Virus record (IMG/VR): IMGVR_UViG_3300022074_000423
Coordinates: 1 to 21,769 of that record
Source: a virus
Direction: 5' to 3' (one strand)
Length of the DNA stretch: 21,769 nt
Positions 1 through 7,585 of this stretch are shown here, piece after piece. Every line of letters begins with the position of its first letter. Positions within the stretch are counted from its first letter, which is position 1. The notes below the pieces were generated by a model that did no database searches, was not told the origin of the DNA, and saw only the letters and a list, made by a program, of their open reading frames with translations. The translations under genes and the position numbers were made by a program.

Positions 1-267
1 TTACGCACTAGGATCGACCCAATCTGGGTTTGCTACCCATTTTGGATCAGCACTAGGATCGTAGGTGTACCGATTGCCTGACCAGTTGCTAGGCGCATCC
101 GTCACGCTGTCAGTCAGCGTAGCGTTGCTGGAATTCAAGTCGGCAATGTAAAAGTCGGGTGATGATGGGTCGCCAATCGTAATCTTGTCAGAACCCATAT
201 CTACCGCCTTGCTGTCCTCCAGCAGATACTTAGACAGCTTAGTCGCGTTTTCGGTGATGGTTTTCAT
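1..267 (-). CDS. Small conserved phage protein, 88 aa, last gene in the window
   Basis: The gene is complete: ATG at 267 and TAA at bases 1-3. It starts 3 bases after the stop of the 487-aa propeller gene, so it belongs to the same tail operon. The protein is acidic and Asn/Ser/Asp-rich, with an N-terminal part that could be helical (MKTITENATKLSKYLLEDSK) and a C-terminal part rich in Trp and Pro (WVANPDWVDPSA). I see no signal peptide or membrane segment. From memory, similar short proteins with a 'DLNSSNATL'-like segment lie near tail genes of marine phages, but no function is known to me. A role as a tail accessory protein is inferred from position only. Confidence 0.72.
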   Translation of the reverse strand: MKTITENATKLSKYLLEDSKAVDMGSDKITIGDPSSPDFYIADLNSSNATLTDSVTDAPSNWSGNRYTYDPSADPKWVANPDWVDPSA

Positions 268-270
268 GTC

Positions 271-1734
271 TTAGCCCTTTACTAATATTTCGGTTGCTGA
301 AACTGCTGTGCCTGCGGTCACGGATGGCGAGGCCGCTGTTGTACCTATTGTACCGTCCGTTTGCACAAAATAGGTTTGCCCTGCGGTCAAGCTGGTCTGT
401 TTGTCGTTAACTGAGCCGCCTAGCTGAATGGTCGCTAGGCCGTTGTCGGTGCAGTTATTCTCCGCAAAGCCAATAAAGTTTTCTGAGGTAAGGTTCGGGG
501 CGCTATACCCTGTCTGAAATACAACAGCCGTGCCATAATCGGAGTTAGCATCATCCTCATAAGCTATGACAACTTTCTCAGCGTTAGAGTCATAAACAGC
601 CGCAATATACAAAGTAGAGGCGGCTTCAAATACAGTGGCACTATTAAAACTAATAGACGTACCGCTAACCGCGCCAGCGATAGCTGTGCCATAGTTTGAG
701 TTACCGCCATCACGATACGCGATAACTACTTTTTGAGCAGTAGAATCATAGGTGGCTGAAGTTTCACTGGTAGTTCCGCTTTCAAACACAACAGCCGTAC
801 CAAAGCTAATATCTGTACCGCTAACTGTGCCTACAATGGCTGTTCCTTGCGCGGAATTAGGGTTATCTTGATAGGCAATAACTACTTTTTGAGCATCTGA
901 ATCGTAGGCGGCGGAAATCTCCCATGAGTAGGCAGACTCAAAAACAGCGGCAGTGCCGTAGCTAATAGACGTTCCACTTACCGTTCCTACAATAGCAGTT
1001 CCGTAATTAGAATTACCACCGTCTTTATAAGCAATAACAACTTTTTGGGCATTAGAATCATAGGCAATTGCAATCGTTCCATCTTCAGTGGATGCACTTT
1101 CAAATGTTGCAGTAGGCCCAAAGCTAATAGAAGTCCCACTAACCGTCCCGACAATTGCTTTACCGTGATTGGAATCTTCAGTGTCTCTATAAGCAACAAC
1201 AACTTTCTGTGCGTTGGCATCATAAACGATTGCAGTATCTGCGGTAATTCCAGATTCAAACGCTGTTGCACTGCCAAAGCTAATAGAAGTCCCACTTACG
1301 GTTCCAACAATGCACGTTCCTTTTTGGGAGTTGTTAAAATCGTTATAAGAAATAACAACTTTTTGAGCGTTAGAGTCGTAGGTAATTGAAATATGTAGCG
1401 TTGATGCGCTTTCAAAAACCACTGGAGTACCAAAGCTAATGGAATCACCGCTTACCGTTCCTACAACGGCTGTTCCATAGCTACTGTTACCATCGTCTGT
1501 GTAAACAATAACAACCTTCTGCGCGTTAGAATCATAAGCCGCCGCAACATAACGAACAGCCGCACTTTCAAACAAGGCGGCAGTACCCGCAGACTGTGAA
1601 ACAGGGATTTCCGCAACCTGTGCTACATCGCCGTCTGCCTCGACAATGCACGGCTTGCCAGCAGTGATCGCACCCTCTGCTGTTAGCTGAACCGTGCTGG
1701 CTGGTGCATTTAGCTGTCTGCCTAGATAAGTCAT
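271..1734 (-). CDS. Seven-bladed beta-propeller-like tail/receptor-binding protein, 487 aa
   Basis: The protein has three parts. Residues 1-57 form an N-terminal cap containing ITAGKPCIVEADGDVAQV. Residues about 59-408 hold seven tandem repeats whose [YF]D anchors fall at residues 67, 119, 171, 225, 277, 329 and 381, a near-perfect 52-residue period. Residues about 413-487 form a C-terminal domain (NLTSENFIGF..., GQTYFVQTDGTIGTT). Each repeat reads as four short beta strands, for example KVVIAY, GTAIVGTV and SISFG. The last repeat lacks its outer strand while the cap ends in a matching ALFESA strand, as in propeller 'Velcro' closure. The fold and the tail-fibre or receptor-binding role are inferred from repeat count, position and the tail-type C-terminal domain. 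It starts 1 base after the upstream gene's stop. Confidence 0.85.
   Translation of the reverse strand: MTYLGRQLNAPASTVQLTAEGAITAGKPCIVEADGDVAQVAEIPVSQSAGTAALFESAAVRYVAAAYDSNAQKVVIVYTDDGNSSYGTAVVGTVSGDSISFGTPVVFESASTLHISITYDSNAQKVVISYNDFNNSQKGTCIVGTVSGTSISFGSATAFESGITADTAIVYDANAQKVVVAYRDTEDSNHGKAIVGTVSGTSISFGPTATFESASTEDGTIAIAYDSNAQKVVIAYKDGGNSNYGTAIVGTVSGTSISYGTAAVFESAYSWEISAAYDSDAQKVVIAYQDNPNSAQGTAIVGTVSGTDISFGTAVVFESGTTSETSATYDSTAQKVVIAYRDGGNSNYGTAIAGAVSGTSISFNSATVFEAASTLYIAAVYDSNAEKVVIAYEDDANSDYGTAVVFQTGYSAPNLTSENFIGFAENNCTDNGLATIQLGGSVNDKQTSLTAGQTYFVQTDGTIGTTAASPSVTAGTAVSATEILVKG
511..1560 (-). repeat. Seven tandem 156-bp coding repeats (propeller blades) in the 487-aa gene
   Basis: Seven in-frame repeats of 52 codons (one of 54). 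Some stretches are nearly identical at DNA level: 1118-1140 and 1274-1296 share 23 identical bases exactly 156 bp apart, in adjacent blades. The sequence at the start of each blade, just before the YD anchor, differs between copies, while the GTAIVGTVSGTSISFG part is nearly constant. Confidence 0.9.
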
Positions 1735-1735
1735 A

Positions 1736-3232
1736 TCAGCCCTTCACTATCAGCTTAGTGGATGTAACAGCCGTGCCAGCGGTGACGCTGGGGCTATCCG
1801 CTGACGTACCTATCGTGCCGTCTGTTTGGACAAAATAAGTTTGGCCGGGTGTCAGGCTAGACTGATCTGGGCTGACGCCGCCCTTGATTAGCACGGTGGC
1901 TGTTTCTGTGTCAGCCGCCGCGTACTCTGCAATGCCTATATAATTTTCGGAAGTGAGATTGGTCACATTAAATGCCACTGGACGCATAATGTTTGCAACG
2001 CCGTACTGTTCACTAGTACCATGAACTGAACTTTTTTCTCTTTGATACGCCACTAAAGAAAAATTCAAGTTGGTGTCAAAGTCGGCACTTACGTCTTGGA
2101 CATAGCCAAGGTTGTGAAAGGCTACCCTAGAAGTAATTGACCCAAGATAAGGTGAACTCGTGCCGGTAACTGTTCCCTGTACAACGTAACCCTTCCCGCT
2201 GTCTGCACTGTCTGCGAAAAAGATATTCATTTTATTTGTGGCGCTATTGAAGCAGATATCTATACTCCTTGTTCGGGATACTTGGCCGGTCTCAAAATCA
2301 ACTGACCCTCCAGCAAAACTTACGGATGTGCCACTAATCGTTCCTATGGTGACAGCCCCATTTTGGCCCCCACTGTTTTGTGCGTAAATAACAGCAAATC
2401 TGCCTGCGCTTGGATCAAAGGCCGTACCTGTGCGAACGCTACGCATATCGCCGCTATAGAAAACGGTAGCACTGCCAAAGCTGATACTTGTCGAACTGAC
2501 AGTGCCAACAACCGCCGTTCCATAAAAAGAGTTGCTGTTATCGCAATATGCAATAAGAACCTTCCCATTTGTGCTGTCATGCTCGCAACTGATGACTGTG
2601 GTTTCGCCTGCCTCAAACTGAGCTACTGAGCCAAAACTCACACTCGTACCTGAGATAGTTGCTACAACAGCCTTGCCTTTAGAACTGTCTGCGTTGTCTT
2701 GGTAAGCAATGACTACTTTGTTGTTAGTTGAGTCGAAACAGGAGTCAATGTGTTCTGAGGATGCAGACTCAAAGGTAGCCGCGCTACCAAAGCTGATAGC
2801 CGAGCCACTTACGCTTCCAACGATTGCCTTGCCTTCTGAGCCGTTAGTGTAAGAAATTAACGTCTTGTCGGCGTTGCTATCGTAGGTACAGGCAATCCAA
2901 TTGGTGCTTGTAGAGTTAAAAACTACGGGAGTGCCATAGCTTCTCGTCCCATCAGAGCTTGGAGTGCATACTATTGCAGTGCCATAAGATGAGTTGCCGC
3001 CGTCTGAGTATGCAATAACAAACTTGTTTGCCGTGCTATCGAAAACAGTCCTGATGTAAGAGGTTTGCGCTGACTCAAAAACAGATTCTGTTCCTGTTAT
3101 GGTCGAAAATGTGGTCTCTGAGATTTGCGCCACATCACCATCAGCCTCAACAATCAAAGGCTTTCCTGCGGTAATTGAGCCGCTGGCCTTAGCCTTAAAC
3201 CTTCTTGGTAAGCTGTCTCCTATAATTTTCAT
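1736..3232 (-). CDS. Seven-bladed beta-propeller-like tail protein, diverged paralogue, 498 aa
   Basis: A paralogue of the neighbouring 487-aa protein with the same architecture. It has an N-terminal cap (ITAGKPLIVEADGDVAQI), seven repeats with anchors near residues 64, 117, 166, 218, 272, 328 and 384, and a C-terminal domain (NLTSENYIGIAEY..., GQTYFVQTDGTIGTS) close to its neighbours'. The repeats are more diverged than in the other two genes: anchors include HD and FN, and periods range from 49 to 56. Blades 5-7 keep little of the consensus. This suggests an older or faster-evolving copy. Its ATG overlaps the stop of the 853-aa gene by 4 bases (ATGA), so the three are co-translated. The fold and a tail-fibre or host-recognition role are inferred. 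Confidence 0.83.
   Translation of the reverse strand: MKIIGDSLPRRFKAKASGSITAGKPLIVEADGDVAQISETTFSTITGTESVFESAQTSYIRTVFDSTANKFVIAYSDGGNSSYGTAIVCTPSSDGTRSYGTPVVFNSTSTNWIACTYDSNADKTLISYTNGSEGKAIVGSVSGSAISFGSAATFESASSEHIDSCFDSTNNKVVIAYQDNADSSKGKAVVATISGTSVSFGSVAQFEAGETTVISCEHDSTNGKVLIAYCDNSNSFYGTAVVGTVSSTSISFGSATVFYSGDMRSVRTGTAFDPSAGRFAVIYAQNSGGQNGAVTIGTISGTSVSFAGGSVDFETGQVSRTRSIDICFNSATNKMNIFFADSADSGKGYVVQGTVTGTSSPYLGSITSRVAFHNLGYVQDVSADFDTNLNFSLVAYQREKSSVHGTSEQYGVANIMRPVAFNVTNLTSENYIGIAEYAAADTETATVLIKGGVSPDQSSLTPGQTYFVQTDGTIGTSADSPSVTAGTAVTSTKLIVKG
1973..3064 (-). repeat. Seven diverged blade repeats in the 498-aa gene
   Basis: Seven degenerate repeats of about 49-56 codons encode the propeller-like region. 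Consensus elements such as GTAVVGTV, SISFG and a KVVIAY-type strand are clear in blades 1-4 and weak in blades 5-7. Confidence 0.8.
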
Positions 3233-5790
3233 TCTTTGACCACCAATTCCGTGGCTGATATAGCCGTGCCAGCCACAACAGAAGGAGTTGCCGCTGTCAG
3301 GGCTAATGTGCCGTCTTTTTGCACAAAGTATTGCTGGCCTGCTGTCAGGCTGGTCTGGTTACGGTCTATGCAACCTACCACTGCTATGGTGGCATCTTGC
3401 CCATCCGTGTAGGCTTGATCCGTTATGCCTATGTAGTTTTCTGTTGTAAGGTTTGTGATACTGCTTGCCGCTTGGAAAACGACACTTTTGCCTTTATTGG
3501 AGTCACCCTCGTCTTCATAGAATATGACTGTTCTTTCTGCATTGGCGTCATACGCAATGCCGTATTCGTCAGTCGCACTGTTTTCAATCACCAATGCGGT
3601 GTCAAACGAAATAGAAGTGCCGCTTACCGTTCCGGTTATGACAGTTCCATAATTAGAGTTATCAGTATCTTCATACCCTATGACAATCTTACCTGCACTC
3701 GCATCATAAGCGGTTGCTGTTGTGTTTATGCCTGCCGCCTCAAAAACCACGGCAGTGCCAAAAGTAATATCCGTACCGCTGACTGTACCGACTATTGCAG
3801 TGCCGTAGTCTGAATTTGAGGTGTCTTTATACGCAATGACCACCTTTCCAGCACTGCTATCGTAAGCCGCAGATATACGGATTGTTGTGGCGCTTTCAAA
3901 CTGAGCCTGAGTGCCGAAGCTAATACCCGTTCCAGAAACAGTTCCCACCTTAGCGACTCCGGGCTTGCCTGATCCTTGAGCATAAACAACCACAGTTTTG
4001 TTGTTACCAGAATCATAAACGGCATCTGGAGTGCCATAATCACTGTCTGTTGCAATTGATGTTTCTGACCCAAAACTGATGGAGGTGCCTGATACAGTGC
4101 CGACGATAGAATTTAAAGTGCCGCTATTTTGATAAACACAGACAATTTTCTGTGCAGTAGAGTCATAAGCGGCGTGGCAGTCTCTTGTTGTCGCGCTTTT
4201 GAATACAACAGGCGACCCGAAACTTATTCCTGTACCCGAGACGGTGCCGACGATTGCAGTGCCGTGTTGACTGTTAGTAAAATCTGTATAGAAAATGACA
4301 ATCTTGCCAGCGTTGACATCATATACTGTGCTACATTCTAAGGTAGTTGCACTTTCAAATACTACGGGAGTGCCATAACTTATTGAGTTATCGCTACTGT
4401 CAACTGTTCCAACTGCCGCAGTGCCGTATGAGCTATTGGGTACATCTCTGTAAGCCACTACTATTTTTTGATTAACAGAATCATACGCCGCGCCAAAACT
4501 AATATTTTGACTGTTTTCTATTGCAACTGGTGTTCCAGCGGCTTGCGACACGGCAGTTGCTGAGACTTGCTTTACCTTGCCGCCTACATCATTGATCGCA
4601 ACAACAGCCTTGCCATGATCGCTATCGGTTTGATCGTTGTATGCGATAACAATTCTTTCTGCAACAGAGTCATAAACGGGTGCAAGGTAAATACCCGCGC
4701 CAGTGTTACCAGAAAAAATTATGGCTTCGTCTGATCTGATTAAGTCAGCACCAGAAACAGTCAGATACGCAAAAGTCGCATTGCCATCTGCACGATCTTT
4801 ATACGCTAAACCCATTTTATTTGCCGCAGAGTCATACGCCAAAGCAATTGAGCTTGTTGCACCGCTTGTGCCAGAATTAAACGTCAGAAGATTGCCCGTA
4901 ATGTTTATTGAGGTTCCGCTTACCTCTGCGGAGACAGCCTTACCTTGATAGCCATCACCCCCGTCAGCGAAGGCAATAATCACTTTGTTTGCACTGCTAT
5001 CAAACGCTATTGCAATGTAGTAAGTGCCGCCATTTTCGTAAACATTCGCTGAACCAAAGCTGATTGATGTCCCGCTCACGGTTCCTACGATAGCCGTACC
5101 TTTGTCTGAGTCACCGCCATCTTTGTAGGAAAGAACCACTTTGTTGTTTGAGCTATCAAACGTAGCCGCAATATAAGTAGACTGTGCGCTTTCAAACACC
5201 ACAGGGCTACCAAAGCTGATTGATGTCCCAGAAACAGTGCCAATCACGGCGTTGCCATAACTGGATGAACCGGGGTAACAGATAACTACTTTGTTTTCAT
5301 TGCTGTCGAAAGTAATCGCCGCATCAACAATGCCGTATGAAACAAACACAACAGCAGAGCCAAAGCTGATTGACGTTCCTGATACAGTGCCGACAATAGC
5401 TGTTCCGTAGTTTGAATTGCCTCCGTCTTTGTAGGCAATAACAACTTTGTTGTTGCTAGTGTCGAACGTGCATCGTATGTGTTCGACTGAGGCTGACTCA
5501 AAAACTACGGGAGTGCCGAAAGAGACGGTGTTGCCAGAAACAGTGCCGACCACCGCCGTTCCATAGTCAGAGTTACCGTTGTCCTGATAAGTGAAAACGA
5601 CTTTATTGTTGGAACTGTCAAAGGTTCCCCAATAGTAATAAGTGCCAGCGGCCTCAAACTCTACGGGACTGCTCAAGGTAGGCGCACCGGGAGCGGTCAC
5701 GATCACAGGCTTGCCTGCCGCTATAGAACCATCTGCTGTCGCAGTGTAGAAAGCGTCGAGTATGTTGGGGTCGTTACCAATAAAGCGCAT
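3229..5790 (-). CDS. Tandem double seven-bladed beta-propeller tail protein, 853 aa
   Basis: The largest of three paralogous repeat proteins. It has an N-terminal cap (SIAAGKPVIV, residues 22-31), then fourteen repeats. Anchors lie at residues 57, 109, 161, 211, 263, 319 and 373, then at 436, 490, 542, 592, 643, 695 and 747. The 63-residue step between repeats 7 and 8 is longer than any other. It holds VKQVSATAVSQAAGT, which matches the N-terminal cap of the 487-aa protein (VAQVAEIPVSQSAGT). The protein therefore looks like two complete seven-bladed propellers joined by a duplicated cap, followed by one shared C-terminal domain (NLTTENYIGI..., GQQYFVQKDGTLALT). A tail-fibre or adhesin role is inferred. 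TAG of the upstream gene lies 9 bases before its ATG, with AGG as a plausible ribosome site. Confidence 0.85.
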   Translation of the reverse strand: MRFIGNDPNILDAFYTATADGSIAAGKPVIVTAPGAPTLSSPVEFEAAGTYYYWGTFDSSNNKVVFTYQDNGNSDYGTAVVGTVSGNTVSFGTPVVFESASVEHIRCTFDTSNNKVVIAYKDGGNSNYGTAIVGTVSGTSISFGSAVVFVSYGIVDAAITFDSNENKVVICYPGSSSYGNAVIGTVSGTSISFGSPVVFESAQSTYIAATFDSSNNKVVLSYKDGGDSDKGTAIVGTVSGTSISFGSANVYENGGTYYIAIAFDSSANKVIIAFADGGDGYQGKAVSAEVSGTSINITGNLLTFNSGTSGATSSIALAYDSAANKMGLAYKDRADGNATFAYLTVSGADLIRSDEAIIFSGNTGAGIYLAPVYDSVAERIVIAYNDQTDSDHGKAVVAINDVGGKVKQVSATAVSQAAGTPVAIENSQNISFGAAYDSVNQKIVVAYRDVPNSSYGTAAVGTVDSSDNSISYGTPVVFESATTLECSTVYDVNAGKIVIFYTDFTNSQHGTAIVGTVSGTGISFGSPVVFKSATTRDCHAAYDSTAQKIVCVYQNSGTLNSIVGTVSGTSISFGSETSIATDSDYGTPDAVYDSGNNKTVVVYAQGSGKPGVAKVGTVSGTGISFGTQAQFESATTIRISAAYDSSAGKVVIAYKDTSNSDYGTAIVGTVSGTDITFGTAVVFEAAGINTTATAYDASAGKIVIGYEDTDNSNYGTVITGTVSGTSISFDTALVIENSATDEYGIAYDANAERTVIFYEDEGDSNKGKSVVFQAASSITNLTTENYIGITDQAYTDGQDATIAVVGCIDRNQTSLTAGQQYFVQKDGTLALTAATPSVVAGTAISATELVVKE
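3466..4515 (-). repeat. Second seven-repeat propeller module of the 853-aa gene (blades 8-14)
   Basis: Seven repeats of about 51-54 codons encode residues 426-775. They end without an outer strand (KGKSVVFQAAS), just as the 487-aa protein's last blade does (YGTAVVFQTG). This supports an independently closed propeller. Confidence 0.82.
4585..5646 (-). repeat. First seven-repeat propeller module of the 853-aa gene (blades 1-7)
   Basis: Seven repeats of about 50-56 codons encode residues 49-402. Blade 7 ends in HGKAVVAIND without the SISFG outer strand, again the pattern of a closing blade. Blade 3 is shortened in its loop (CYPGSSSYG), and blades 5 and 6 are the most diverged. Confidence 0.82.
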
Positions 5791-5799
5791 GGCTTAGAC

Positions 5800-6174
5800 C
5801 TAGCTTATCTCTTCGTAGCTAACAAAAACCTTGAGGTCGTTTGCGGCACTGGCTTGCGCCCCAAGACTGCGATCCTCTTCTAGATACAAAGAAGTATTCT
5901 TGTCGATCACTACAAGCGTTGAGTCCTGCGGCACAGAAACCGTTTTAACAATCTCTGTAGCAGTGCCGCCAATATCGTCTTGGCTGTAGTAACTGACTGT
6001 AATGTCCGCCGCTACAGACCCGTCTACATTTGCGACAGTAAGGCTGTTGATCTTAAACACCTTGCTAGAGCTTGCGGCATTAGACACCACAGCGGTGGCG
6101 TTAGTGTCAGTCAAGCTCACCACAGCAGACTTGCCTGTAATAGTGGCGACATTAACAATGTTTGGTGCGGCCAT
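5800..6174 (-). CDS. Small tail/virion structural protein, 124 aa
   Basis: A compact, beta-rich, Ala/Ser/Val/Asp-rich protein (MAAPNIVNVATITGKSAVV, later TVSVPQDSTLVVIDKNTSLYLEEDRSL and a final LKVFVSYEEIS). A good ribosome site (AGGAGATAGAAA then ATG) supports the start. It sits between the 220-aa tail protein and the large propeller genes. From memory it resembles small proteins of marine phages that follow the tail-fibre-like genes, with a core like short baseplate or fibre subunits. I can assign no precise function. There is no signal peptide or membrane segment. Confidence 0.75.
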   Translation of the reverse strand: MAAPNIVNVATITGKSAVVSLTDTNATAVVSNAASSSKVFKINSLTVANVDGSVAADITVSYYSQDDIGGTATEIVKTVSVPQDSTLVVIDKNTSLYLEEDRSLGAQASAANDLKVFVSYEEIS

Positions 6175-6184
6175 TTTCTATCTC

Positions 6185-6847
6185 CTATCCAAATACAATA
6201 GCCATAGCGATGGCTTTGCCCGTGTTAATTCCTGCGGCTCCAAATGACAACTTGCCAGAGCCATCTGTCAGTAACGCCTGCCCACTTGTTCCGTCTCCGT
6301 TAGGAAGCTCTAAGCTATAGGTGGCACTAGCAGAGTGAGGTGGCCCCTTTAGGGTTACACCGTGACTGTTTGACTCGCAATTAAACCTGATCGCACCAGC
6401 GTTCGTATTGCCGTAAAGCTCAGTAAAGCCAGTGCCATTCGGAAATAACTGTATGTTGCCGTTGCTGTTTGTGGACTTAATAGCGTTGGTGTCAATCTGG
6501 AGGTTCTCAATCGACACCACGCCATCTGCGTCTTCAAGTACTGACTTGTCAGCAGGATATGTCAGGATGACATCTTTAGTTCCTGCGGAGAAGTTGACCG
6601 CACTGTTGCTATTAGAACTCGACAGCACCGCTGTACGGGTTATCGTGTTACCGCTAGTAGCATAAGTGCCAAGACCAACCTCAAAGGCGAGGTTGTTGTT
6701 GTCAATGATCGCGTAATAAGTTGTATCCGCATTAGACAGAACAGAAGCAAAAGTACGGAAGTTAGGCTCCGCACCACCAAGAGAAACTGCCCCGGTGCCT
6801 GTTGTGGTGGTGGTTTCTTTTACGCGATCCGCTACGACCAAGGCCAT
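6185..6847 (-). CDS. Tail fibre-like structural protein, 220 aa
   Basis: The N-terminal half (MALVVADRVKETTTTTGTG to about residue 105) is a domain I recall at the start of many marine phage tail proteins: YYAIID, FEVGLGTYATSGNTITRT and DVILTYPADKSV. The middle has short repeated strand-like segments (SIENLQIDTNAIKSTNSNG). Near the C-terminus, YSLELPNGDGTSGQALLTDGSGKLSFG is of the type common near the ends of phage tail fibres, before the last domain. The end (NTGKAIAMAIVFG) is hydrophobic. It likely forms a trimeric fibre or fibre adaptor on the tail. Its ATG starts 2 bases after the upstream TAG. The fibre role is inferred from these motifs. Confidence 0.78.
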   Translation of the reverse strand: MALVVADRVKETTTTTGTGAVSLGGAEPNFRTFASVLSNADTTYYAIIDNNNLAFEVGLGTYATSGNTITRTAVLSSSNSNSAVNFSAGTKDVILTYPADKSVLEDADGVVSIENLQIDTNAIKSTNSNGNIQLFPNGTGFTELYGNTNAGAIRFNCESNSHGVTLKGPPHSASATYSLELPNGDGTSGQALLTDGSGKLSFGAAGINTGKAIAMAIVFG

Positions 6848-6849
6848 GA

Positions 6850-7293
6850 CTAGGCAATCCTGATGATGGCGTTAGATGCGTCAGCCGTTGGGAACACAAT
6901 CGTGAAGTCGCCAGCACTGGATGACTTATCAGAACCAAAGTCCAACACCAAAACGGTGTCTGTCGTACCAGAGCCACCGCTGGTTGTAGTGTTGTATATC
7001 AATGCTCCACGCGCCGTCAGGGTGCTAGAAGAGAACGTGAGGTCTGAGAAGTCGGTCAGGGCTGTCGTTCCAGACAGGGTTGGGGTCACATTGGTTAGTG
7101 TCCCGCCGCCTGCTGAGTAGCCTGTACCACTGATCTCATTACTGGTTGTGTACGCTGTGGTTGCCGCATTAAAGCTGGCTGAATTGGTGTACATCGCCAG
7201 CTTGAACGTGTGAGCGCCGTTTGTAAAATTGTGAGCGCCAATAAGCAGTTCTTGCTTAAACGACGAACACATGAAGTTTCCGCTGAAAGCCAT
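6850..7293 (-). CDS. Small tail-associated structural protein, 147 aa
   Basis: A Thr/Ser/Gly-rich beta protein: MAFSGNFMCSSFKQELLIGA, then FKLAMYTNSASFNAATTAYTT, SGTGYSAGGGTL, ARGALIY and LVLDFGSDKSS, ending in AIIRIA. I recall this pattern (MAF-GNF-C--FK--LL-G, alternating beta strands, ARGALIY, final hydrophobic strand) from a widespread family of short phage structural proteins lying near tail fibres. A ribosome site (AGGAG, 8 bases before ATG) supports the start. It lies 1 base beyond the 96-aa gene. No catalytic motif is visible. A role as a virion or tail component is likely but not shown. Confidence 0.77.
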   Translation of the reverse strand: MAFSGNFMCSSFKQELLIGAHNFTNGAHTFKLAMYTNSASFNAATTAYTTSNEISGTGYSAGGGTLTNVTPTLSGTTALTDFSDLTFSSSTLTARGALIYNTTTSGGSGTTDTVLVLDFGSDKSSSAGDFTIVFPTADASNAIIRIA

Positions 7294-7294
7294 A

Positions 7295-7585
7295 TCACAT
7301 TCTCCTGATTAGTTCGGCTAAGTCTTTTTGCCCTGCGTCCAGAAGGGCGTTATACACTGTAGTTCGGTCGCTATTTGCGGCCTCTTTCATGTAGAAAACA
7401 AGAACCGCTCTGATGTGATCCTTGAAAGCCTGCGCCTGTGCCTGTACCTCTGGCAACGCAGTATCAGCTACAGAGATGATCTTATCTAAGCATCTCTCAG
7501 CGATCTCGTCTGGGGAAAACCCCCTGTTCTGTGTTGTGTGTACATTAACGCTACCCACCTCAAAACCACCGCTAACGCCAATCAT
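7295..7585 (-). CDS. Conserved phage protein of unknown function, 96 aa
   Basis: An N-terminal beta segment (VNVHTT) is followed by a helical protein containing RGFSPDEIAERCLDKIISV, an Ala/Gln-rich helix (PEVQAQAQAFKDHIRAVLVF) and a final NALLDAGQKDLAELIRRM. I recall the same pattern (HTT-NRGF-PEEIAER..., SDRTTVYNAL-DAG...LAELIRR) in small proteins near tail-adaptor genes of marine phages. It overlaps the upstream adaptor gene by 4 bases (ATGA), implying coupled translation. It may be a connector or tail-assembly factor, inferred from position. The start codon could lie a few codons downstream, because the first ten residues look less constrained. Confidence 0.74.
   Translation of the reverse strand: MIGVSGGFEVGSVNVHTTQNRGFSPDEIAERCLDKIISVADTALPEVQAQAQAFKDHIRAVLVFYMKEAANSDRTTVYNALLDAGQKDLAELIRRM

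Noticed and set aside
3319-3813. 164-codon plus-strand open frame
   Set aside because: Antisense shadow of the propeller repeats; its Cys/Tyr-rich product reflects the repeated complementary codons and has no ribosome site.
271-5790. CRISPR-like periodic repeats
   Set aside because: Periodicity is about 156 bp, in frame and protein-coding with diverged copies; there are no short identical repeats with unique spacers.
271-5790. Diversity-generating retroelement
   Set aside because: Variable loops are present, but no reverse transcriptase, template repeat or adenine-specific pattern is visible in the window.
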